NCBI GenBank assembly: GCA_027704905.1
Contig: CM051016.1
Coordinates: forward strand, 15,785,950 to 15,849,949
Length of the DNA stretch: 64,000 nucleotides
DNA from: Muraenolepis orangiensis
Lineage: Eukaryota > Chordata > Actinopteri > Gadiformes > Muraenolepididae
Direction of reading: 5' to 3'
In this document: positions 45,480-64,000 of the stretch, piece after piece
How the letters are laid out: every line of letters starts with the position of its first letter
How positions within the stretch are numbered: position 1 is the stretch's first letter
Program-made: the position numbers and the translations under genes
The notes under the pieces: model-generated
The model's input: the letters and a program-made list of their open reading frames with translations, nothing else
What the model was told of the DNA's origin: nothing
The model's database searches: none

Positions 45480-45743
45480 ATGGTTTCCATAAAAATGTCT
45501 CTGGTATCAATGTCAAATGCTCTGGTGTCCTTTGAAAATAACTCAAGGTGTTATCGGCGGTACAATGTGAAATCCACAGGGAACTGGATCAGGGACCATG
45601 GAAGGGGCTTCGCCTCAGGAACAGACTGCCACATCTTCCTGCTGGCGGAGTGCTTAGGCCAAACTAACCAAGTTCATCGACAGCTATCCGAAGAAGTCAA
45701 AACAGCAATCCTGCTCATTGGTGGTCAACAGGACAACATGTGA
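45480..45743 (+). other. Unidentified 87-codon open frame, present in all three units
   Basis: Identical frames lie at 45480-45743, 49078-49341 and 52674-52937. The translation includes KSTGNWIRDHGRGFASGTDC and HRQLSEEVKTAILLIGGQQ, a composition that is not low-complexity. I do not recognise a family, see no splice context, and cannot tell a decayed exon from chance. Confidence 0.15.
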
Positions 45744-45758
45744 CATCCGTATTAGTCA

Positions 45759-46480
45759 ATGAACACACTAGGGTTCTCCCATGGCTTCACAGACACACTA
45801 GGGTTCTCCCATGGCTTCACAGACACACTAGGGTTCTCCCATGTCTTTACAGCCACACTAGGGTTCTCCCATGTCTTTACAGCCACACTAGGGTTCTCCC
45901 ATGGCTTCACAGCCACACTAGGGTTCTCCCATGGCTTCACCGCCACACTAGGGTTCTCCCATGTCTTTACAGCCACACTAAGGTTCTCCAATGGCTTCAC
46001 AGCCACACTAGGGTTCTCCCATGTCTTTACAGCCACACTAGGGTTCTCACATGTCTTTACAGCCACACTAGGGTTCTCCCATGTCTTCACAGCCACACTA
46101 GGGTTCTCCCATGTCTTCACAGCCACACTAGGGTTGTCCCATGTCTTCAGCCACACTAGGGTTGTCCCATGTCTTCAGCCACACTAGGGTTCTCCCATAT
46201 CATCATAGACACACTAGGGTTCTCCCATGTCTTCACAGCTACAGTAGGGTTCTCCCCTGTCTTCAGCCACACTAGGGTTCTCCCATGTCTTTACAGCCAC
46301 AGTAGGGTTCTCCCATGTCTTTACAGCCACACTAGGGTTCTCCCATGTCTTCAGCCACACTAGGGTTCTCCCATGTCTTTACAGCCACACTAGGGTTCTC
46401 CCATGTCTTCAGCCACACTAGGGTTCTCCCATGGCTTAATAGCCACACTAGGGTTCTCCCATGTCTTTACAGCCACTTTT
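45759..46480 (+). repeat. 30-bp minisatellite in unit copy 1
   Basis: About 24 copies of CCACACTAGGGTTCTCCCAT + GTCTTTACAG with GGCTTCACAG and shortened GTCTTCAG variants. The same array recurs at 49357-50078 and 52953-53674. Confidence 0.97.
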
Positions 46481-47549
46481 TCCTTCCACACATTTACCAG
46501 GATCGCCCCCCATTCTTAGTCCATTTAGAGTTAAAAAAATATCCTTTTTTCTCTTAAAACAATTTGTACTCTGCATCATTTTCTTTTGTAATTGTTTCAG
46601 TACTTTGATGTGCTTTAGCATCCATCAGTGAGGGGTGGGGGTTGGGAAGCATGACGGTAATTATGTTGTAAAAGTGTTGTAGAAGATAACAACTCACATT
46701 TTGAAATGTTTACTTGACACATTCATTCATTTTAGACTTAGCCATATAAATATACTCATATCGATTTCTTTCTACAAATATGTGATTGCAAACTCTCAAA
46801 TTGGGCATCACACATAGTGGTGTCAAATGAAGACAAGCAGGAATATAAGCATAATCATTTAAATATAAAATGATGCATGTGTATACAACTTATTTGTCTG
46901 TGAATTTAAAACACATGAATTTGTTAGTACTCAATTCAAAGTATGAGTTCTCACACCCTATTCTAAGTACAAGGCTTTGGCAAATAATAACCTTCATATT
47001 GGACCTGAGCTTAGCCCCATACGGGCGCCGAAATTGGCCTTTTGAGCTACTTTCCAATGTCATATCGGACATTTGTAATTACATTGAGTCGTCGTTGGTC
47101 GGTTCGGAGTGCAGTGCTCGTAAAAATGCACGTAAACAACCGACAGAGACGATTTAAAAGTATATAAGGACAACTGCGTGTATTATTTCAAATATCCAAT
47201 ACGTTATTGGAAAGTAGTTTAAACTGATCTATTGGGCTCGACTGAGCTCAGCCCTGGGTTGTGTTGTTTGAAACATACGGTCCATTTCTGGAATGTAAAC
47301 TAAATGCTTAAAACCCATCGAGAAGAGGGAGGGGGTTTCAGAAGAGGGATAACCGTTGCTAACCAGCGAAACAAAATAGGTGGCGTCAACATAAATCCTT
47401 GTGTGACAATGTTTGGTTTAATTCACTGTGGAATCCCACCTTAGCGTCTATGGTTTGCGAGCATGTCTGGTTTCCATTCTGACGGGGTTTCCTCCTGTGC
47501 TTCCAGGGGTCTTTCATTAGAGTAATACAAAACCAGCTTATCATTCAGG

Positions 47550-47917
47550 CTAAAGCACTGTGGCATTGTGGCCCTCCATCCTGGGCAGCCTGGGGTCCTG
47601 CACCGTCCCCATGGTCACCAGCAGCGGGCGGCTGTCCTCAGACTCGCCCGAGCGACTCGCGGTGGCCGAGGCGGGAAGGGAGGTTCCCCTGGGCAGAGGA
47701 CCCGAGAGGGAGGTGGAGGTGGTGGTGATGCTGGCCGGCGGGGCGGGAGGCTGCGACTGCGGAGGGTTGGGGGCCGTCTCCAGGGGCCCGGCCGGATCCT
47801 GGAAGCCGTAGCCGATGTTCCCGCAGGGGAAGCGTTGCAGTCTGTAGAGCGGCACCGGGTGCAGTGCGGCCGAATCCAGAAGCAGGGGCGACTGGGAGGC
47901 AGGTGGAGGGGGTGGGG
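47550..47917 (-). pseudogene. alk: Truncated copy of the alk last exon (1)
   Basis: The minus strand carries the last 368 coding bases of alk with the stop, including VPLYRLQRFPCGNIGYGFQ and the end GHNATVL. It starts abruptly inside the poly-proline codons. No splice acceptor or upstream coding part remains, so it cannot act as a normal terminal exon. Confidence 0.95.
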
Positions 47918-49356
47918 TCTGGAGCAGTTAGTGTCTTGCTCAAGGACATCCCCACAATTTGCTAAGGAGGATACGCAGTGTAAATGATATGTACTTCCGG
48001 CCTAGCACCATCTTCTTTGTCTGTTGTTCTATAGCGGTCGCCTTGCATTACCGCCATTAGCTGGACCGGCTCTCCCCGATCCATTCCGGAGTTGTAATGG
48101 CTTGTTTGAACATGCGCAAGGGGAAAAAACACAATGCTATGCTAAATAATATGATGCTATGCGATTCAATACGGTACAAATAGATAGCTTTTATTTCTTT
48201 AATGTTTTAATTTTTATCCAATCAGATGAATATACAAGCAGCAAGCAGCAAATTAACTTCCGTGTTTACAATGCTTAGCCTGATGGCGGATTCGGTGGTT
48301 GCTTATCAACAAAAAAAATGCTTTGAACGGCTCTTTTTTAAACATGATCATCCTGTATGATCGATAAAGAGCATGATCATCATGATCGATAAAGAGCAGT
48401 ACAGTGTGCCTGGCTCCCCGTGTAACCGCTGTTGGAAGCAAAAGTCGAATCCCGGACAATTTTAGAATTCCCGGTCGGACGCTTTTTTGGTAAACGGTTC
48501 CTCCTCCTCCATGATGACACGTGACTCGTCGGGACACGCCTCCAACCAGCGCCAGACTACACCATAATTGGCCACTGATAGCAGTGGAGAGCCCATTAGA
48601 ATCAATGTAAATATAAAATTATTGATCACTTTTTTATAATAAAGACATAATAATTATATACAAATAAATCGGAATTTACTGATGCAAAGATTTTAGAAAC
48701 AATGCATTTAGACTTTATTCCAAATTGTATCCGGTGCACTTTTGATCTATCTGGCAATCCTATCGTGAACTTTTATGCCAGTGATGCAAATCGGTGAATC
48801 TTAACATCCCTAATATATATATAAATATATATTCAGTTAAGAGGCCTACATTAAATGGAGCATTAAATGTAAAAGGGAATTTTTTTTGGACCAAGACAAG
48901 CAGATTCATTAATTATTGATAGGGGCCTTTTTTTTAAAAAATAAACATAATACATTAACTAAACAAACAAATACATTAAATAAGCAAATGAATACATTAA
49001 CTAAACAAATGAATACATTAACAAGCAGGCTAGCGAACATCAACACACATTTTCCCCCATAGTTCTTTTTTCTTGTTATGGTTTCCATAAAAATGTCTCT
49101 GGTATCAATGTCAAATGCTCTGGTGTCCTTTGAAAATAACTCAAGGTGTTATCGGCGGTACAATGTGAAATCCACAGGGAACTGGATCAGGGACCATGGA
49201 AGGGGCTTCGCCTCAGGAACAGACTGCCACATCTTCCTGCTGGCGGAGTGCTTAGGCCAAACTAACCAAGTTCATCGACAGCTATCCGAAGAAGTCAAAA
49301 CAGCAATCCTGCTCATTGGTGGTCAACAGGACAACATGTGACATCCGTATTAGTCA

Positions 49357-50078
49357 ATGAACACACTAGGGTTCTCCCATGGCTTCACAGACACACTAGG
49401 GTTCTCCCATGGCTTCACAGACACACTAGGGTTCTCCCATGTCTTTACAGCCACACTAGGGTTCTCCCATGTCTTTACAGCCACACTAGGGTTCTCCCAT
49501 GGCTTCACAGCCACACTAGGGTTCTCCCATGGCTTCACCGCCACACTAGGGTTCTCCCATGTCTTTACAGCCACACTAAGGTTCTCCAATGGCTTCACAG
49601 CCACACTAGGGTTCTCCCATGTCTTTACAGCCACACTAGGGTTCTCACATGTCTTTACAGCCACACTAGGGTTCTCCCATGTCTTCACAGCCACACTAGG
49701 GTTCTCCCATGTCTTCACAGCCACACTAGGGTTGTCCCATGTCTTCAGCCACACTAGGGTTGTCCCATGTCTTCAGCCACACTAGGGTTCTCCCATATCA
49801 TCATAGACACACTAGGGTTCTCCCATGTCTTCACAGCTACAGTAGGGTTCTCCCCTGTCTTCAGCCACACTAGGGTTCTCCCATGTCTTTACAGCCACAG
49901 TAGGGTTCTCCCATGTCTTTACAGCCACACTAGGGTTCTCCCATGTCTTCAGCCACACTAGGGTTCTCCCATGTCTTTACAGCCACACTAGGGTTCTCCC
50001 ATGTCTTCAGCCACACTAGGGTTCTCCCATGGCTTAATAGCCACACTAGGGTTCTCCCATGTCTTTACAGCCACTTTT
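49357..50078 (+). repeat. 30-bp minisatellite in unit copy 2
   Basis: The same order of variant repeats as in copy 1. Confidence 0.97.
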
Positions 50079-51147
50079 TCCTTCCACACATTTACCAGGA
50101 TCGCCCCCCATTCTTAGTCCATTTAGAGTTAAAAAAATATCCTTTTTTCTCTTAAAACAATTTGTACTCTGCATCATTTTCTTTTGTAATTGTTTCAGTA
50201 CTTTGATGTGCTTTAGCATCCATCAGTGAGGGGTGGGGGTTGGGAAGCATGACGGTAATTATGTTGTAAAAGTGTTGTAGAAGATAACAACTCACATTTT
50301 GAAATGTTTACTTGACACATTCATTCATTTTAGACTTAGCCATATAAATATACTCATATCGATTTCTTTCTACAAATATGTGATTGCAAACTCTCAAATT
50401 GGGCATCACACATAGTGGTGTCAAATGAAGACAAGCAGGAATATAAGCATAATCATTTAAATATAAAATGATGCATGTGTATACAACTTATTTGTCTGTG
50501 AATTTAAAACACATGAATTTGTTAGTACTCAATTCAAAGTATGAGTTCTCACACCCTATTCTAAGTACAAGGCTTTGGCAAATAATAACCTTCATATTGG
50601 ACCTGAGCTTAGCCCCATACGGGCGCCGAAATTGGCCTTTTGAGCTACTTTCCAATGTCATATCGGACATTTGTAATTACATTGAGTCGTCGTTGGTCGG
50701 TTCGGAGTGCAGTGCTCGTAAAAATGCACGTAAACAACCGACAGAGACGATTTAAAAGTATATAAGGACAACTGCGTGTATTATTTCAAATATCCAATAC
50801 GTTATTGGAAAGTAGTTTAAACTGATCTATTGGGCTCGACTGAGCTCAGCCCTGGGTTGTGTTGTTTGAAACATACGGTCCATTTCTGGAATGTAAACTA
50901 AATGCTTAAAACCCATCGAGAAGAGGGAGGGGGTTTCAGAAGAGGGATAACCGTTGCTAACCAGCGAAACAAAATAGGTGGCGTCAACATAAATCCTTGT
51001 GTGACAATGTTTGGTTTAATTCACTGTGGAATCCCACCTTAGCGTCTATGGTTTGCGAGCATGTCTGGTTTCCATTCTGACGGGGTTTCCTCCTGTGCTT
51101 CCAGGGGTCTTTCATTAGAGTAATACAAAACCAGCTTATCATTCAGG

Positions 51148-51515
51148 CTAAAGCACTGTGGCATTGTGGCCCTCCATCCTGGGCAGCCTGGGGTCCTGCA
51201 CCGTCCCCATGGTCACCAGCAGCGGGCGGCTGTCCTCAGACTCGCCCGAGCGACTCGCGGTGGCCGAGGCGGGAAGGGAGGTTCCCCTGGGCAGAGGACC
51301 CGAGAGGGAGGTGGAGGTGGTGGTGATGCTGGCCGGCGGGGCGGGAGGCTGCGACTGCGGAGGGTTGGGGGCCGTCTCCAGGGGCCCGGCCGGATCCTGG
51401 AAGCCGTAGCCGATGTTCCCGCAGGGGAAGCGTTGCAGTCTGTAGAGCGGCACCGGGTGCAGTGCGGCCGAATCCAGAAGCAGGGGCGACTGGGAGGCAG
51501 GTGGAGGGGGTGGGG
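51148..51515 (-). pseudogene. alk: Truncated copy of the alk last exon (2)
   Basis: Same 368-base fragment and same breakpoint as at 47550-47917, intact in frame to the stop but without its 5' part. Confidence 0.95.
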
Positions 51516-52952
51516 TCTGGAGCAGTTAGTGTCTTGCTCAAGGACATCCCCACAATTTGCTAAGGAGGATACGCAGTGTAAATGATATGTACTTCCGGCC
51601 TAGCACCATCTTCTTTGTCTGTTGTTCTATAGCGGTCGCCTTGCATTACCGCCATTAGCTGGACCGGCTCTCCCCGATCCATTCCGGAGTTGTAATGGCT
51701 TGTTTGAACATGCGCAAGGGGAAAAAACACAATGCTATGCTAAATAATATGATGCTATGCGATTCAATACGGTACAAATAGATAGCTTTTATTTCTTTAA
51801 TGTTTTAATTTTTATCCAATCAGATGAATATACAAGCAGCAAGCAGCAAATTAACTTCCGTGTTTACAATGCTTAGCCTGATGGCGGATTCGGTGGTTGC
51901 TTATCAACAAAAAAAATGCTTTGAACGGCTCTTTTTTAAACATGATCATCCTGTATGATCGATAAAGAGCATGATCATCATGATCGATAAAGAGCAGTAC
52001 AGTGTGCCTGGCTCCCCGTGTAACCGCTGTTGGAAGCAAAAGTCGAATCCCGGACAATTTTAGAATTCCCGGTCGGACGCTTTTTTGGTAAACGGTTCCT
52101 CCTCCTCCATGATGACACGTGACTCGTCGGGACACGCCTCCAACCAGCGCCAGACTACACCATAATTGGCCACTGATAGCAGTGGAGAGCCCATTAGAAT
52201 CAATGTAAATATAAAATTATTGATCACTTTTTTATAATAAAGACATAATAATTATATACAAATAAATCGGAATTTACCGATGCAAAGATTTTAGAAACAA
52301 TGCATTTAGACTTTATTCCAAATTGTATCCGGTGCACTTTTGATCTATCTGGCAATCCTATCGTGAACTTTTATGCCAGTGATGCAAATCGGTGAATCTT
52401 AACATCCCTAATATATATATAAATATATATTCAGTTAAGAGGCCTACATTAAATGGAGCATTAAATGTAAAAGGGAATTTTTTTTGGACCAAGACAAGCA
52501 GATTCATTAATTATTGATAGGGGCCTTTTTTTTTAAATAAACATAATACATTAACTAAACAAACAAATACATTAAATAAGCAAATGAATACATTAACTAA
52601 ACAAATGAATACATTAACAAGCAGGCTAGCGAACATCAACACACATTTTCCCCCATAGTTCTTTTTTCTTGTTATGGTTTCCATAAAAATGTCTCTGGTA
52701 TCAATGTCAAATGCTCTGGTGTCCTTTGAAAATAACTCAAGGTGTTATCGGCGGTACAATGTGAAATCCACAGGGAACTGGATCAGGGACCATGGAAGGG
52801 GCTTCGCCTCAGGAACAGACTGCCACATCTTCCTGCTGGCGGAGTGCTTAGGCCAAACTAACCAAGTTCATCGACAGCTATCCGAAGAAGTCAAAACAGC
52901 AATCCTGCTCATTGGTGGTCAACAGGACAACATGTGACATCCGTATTAGTCA

Positions 52953-53674
52953 ATGAACACACTAGGGTTCTCCCATGGCTTCACAGACACACTAGGGTTC
53001 TCCCATGGCTTCACAGACACACTAGGGTTCTCCCATGTCTTTACAGCCACACTAGGGTTCTCCCATGTCTTTACAGCCACACTAGGGTTCTCCCATGGCT
53101 TCACAGCCACACTAGGGTTCTCCCATGGCTTCACCGCCACACTAGGGTTCTCCCATGTCTTTACAGCCACACTAAGGTTCTCCAATGGCTTCACAGCCAC
53201 ACTAGGGTTCTCCCATGTCTTTACAGCCACACTAGGGTTCTCACATGTCTTTACAGCCACACTAGGGTTCTCCCATGTCTTCACAGCCACACTAGGGTTC
53301 TCCCATGTCTTCACAGCCACACTAGGGTTGTCCCATGTCTTCAGCCACACTAGGGTTGTCCCATGTCTTCAGCCACACTAGGGTTCTCCCATATCATCAT
53401 AGACACACTAGGGTTCTCCCATGTCTTCACAGCTACAGTAGGGTTCTCCCCTGTCTTCAGCCACACTAGGGTTCTCCCATGTCTTTACAGCCACAGTAGG
53501 GTTCTCCCATGTCTTTACAGCCACACTAGGGTTCTCCCATGTCTTCAGCCACACTAGGGTTCTCCCATGTCTTTACAGCCACACTAGGGTTCTCCCATGT
53601 CTTCAGCCACACTAGGGTTCTCCCATGGCTTAATAGCCACACTAGGGTTCTCCCATGTCTTTACAGCCACTTTT
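52953..53674 (+). repeat. 30-bp minisatellite in unit copy 3
   Basis: Same array and variant order as in copies 1 and 2. Confidence 0.97.
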
Positions 53675-54743
53675 TCCTTCCACACATTTACCAGGATCGC
53701 CCCCCATTCTTAGTCCATTTAGAGTTAAAAAAATATCCTTTTTTCTCTTAAAACAATTTGTACTCTGCATCATTTTCTTTTGTAATTGTTTCAGTACTTT
53801 GATGTGCTTTAGCATCCATCAGTGAGGGGTGGGGGTTGGGAAGCATGACGGTAATTATGTTGTAAAAGTGTTGTAGAAGATAACAACTCACATTTTGAAA
53901 TGTTTACTTGACACATTCATTCATTTTAGACTTAGCCATATAAATATACTCATATCGATTTCTTTCTACAAATATGTGATTGCAAACTCTCAAATTGGGC
54001 ATCACACATAGTGGTGTCAAATGAAGACAAGCAGGAATATAAGCATAATCATTTAAATATAAAATGATGCATGTGTATACAACTTATTTGTCTGTGAATT
54101 TAAAACACATGAATTTGTTAGTACTCAATTCAAAGTATGAGTTCTCACACCCTATTCTAAGTACAAGGCTTTGGCAAATAATAACCTTCATATTGGACCT
54201 GAGCTTAGCCCCATACGGGCGCCGAAATTGGCCTTTTGAGCTACTTTCCAATGTCATATCGGACATTTGTAATTACATTGAGTCGTCGTTGGTCGGTTCG
54301 GAGTGCAGTGCTCGTAAAAATGCACGTAAACAACCGACAGAGACGATTTAAAAGTATATAAGGACAACTGCGTGTATTATTTCAAATATCCAATACGTTA
54401 TTGGAAAGTAGTTTAAACTGATCTATTGGGCTCGACTGAGCTCAGCCCTGGGTTGTGTTGTTTGAAACATACGGTCCATTTCTGGAATGTAAACTAAATG
54501 CTTAAAACCCATCGAGAAGAGGGAGGGGGTTTCAGAAGAGGGATAACCGTTGCTAACCAGCGAAACAAAATAGGTGGCGTCAACATAAATCCTTGTGTGA
54601 CAATGTTTGGTTTAATTCACTGTGGAATCCCACCTTAGCGTCTATGGTTTGCGAGCATGTCTGGTTTCCATTCTGACGGGGTTTCCTCCTGTGCTTCCAG
54701 GGGTCTTTCATTAGAGTAATACAAAACCAGCTTATCATTCAGG

Positions 54744-64000
<9,257 letters not shown>

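Larger units (their letters stand above)
44321..47917. repeat. 3.6-kb tandem unit, copy 1
   Basis: 3597 bases. It starts TCTGGAGCAGTTAGTGTCTT and ends in the C-rich part of a truncated alk last exon. Contents in order are the SINE-like repeat end, a segment with GATCGATAAAGAGC repeats, a possible hAT-like terminus near 45185, an unidentified 87-codon frame (45480-45743), a 30-bp minisatellite, AT-rich unique sequence, and the alk fragment. Confidence 0.97.
47918..51515. repeat. 3.6-kb tandem unit, copy 2
   Basis: 3598 bases, nearly identical to copies 1 and 3. Differences that I saw are lengths in one T/A homopolymer near 48935. The head-to-tail junction reads GTGGGG|TCTGGAGCAG. Confidence 0.97.

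Noticed and set aside
45759..46480. CRISPR-like regular 30-bp repeats
   Set aside because: Units are directly adjacent without spacers of unique sequence, in a vertebrate genome. This is a minisatellite.
45759..46480. Telomere-like CTAGGGTT words
   Set aside because: The hexamer occurs once per 30-bp unit, not in tandem, so this is not an interstitial telomere.

Overview
The window is vertebrate, almost certainly teleost fish, nuclear DNA. Genes are split into short exons with GT-AG introns. Fish-type retroelements (L2, Rex3-like RTE, tRNA-derived SINEs) are present, and microsatellites and minisatellites are exceptionally dense. That density recalls codfishes (Gadiformes); this taxon guess is an inference only. 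No RNA gene, CRISPR array, virus or prokaryotic feature was seen.

Three protein-coding genes were reconstructed by following open frames across splice sites in phase and comparing them with remembered human orthologues. (1) cimip5 (C2orf50-like), minus strand, 4102 down to 3024: three exons, complete, 158 residues. (2) clip4, plus strand, 7979 to 38651: fourteen coding exons, about 739 residues, with ankyrin repeats followed by three CAP-Gly microtubule-binding domains. (3) alk, minus strand, 63019 down to 54744: only the last five coding exons lie in the window (kinase catalytic loop to C-terminus); the rest lies beyond position 64000. cimip5 and clip4 are divergent and may share a CpG-rich promoter zone near 3.9-4.8 kb. 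clip4 and alk are tail to tail, the same arrangement as in human.

Layout: 1-2.4 kb is a decayed L2 LINE with nested insertions; 3.0-4.1 kb is cimip5; 4.1-7.96 kb is the promoter zone and 5' introns of clip4, with a 13-bp array and long GT and CT tracts; 7.97-38.65 kb is clip4, its introns filled by large minisatellites and, at 34.5-35.5 kb, an antisense Rex3-like LINE; 38.7-44.3 kb is intergenic; 44.3-55.1 kb is a direct tandem triplication of a 3.6-kb unit whose third copy runs into the intact last exon of alk; 55.1-64 kb is the 3' part of alk, with an antisense L2 LINE in one intron.

The most unusual feature is the triplication: two extra, nearly identical copies of the last 368 coding bases of alk plus about 3.2 kb downstream. 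The second is the repeated placement of microsatellites or minisatellites directly against splice sites in both clip4 and alk. I found no new multi-gene system. The genes are a microtubule-associated protein, a predicted ciliary microtubule protein and a receptor tyrosine kinase; nothing in the sequence shows that they act together.
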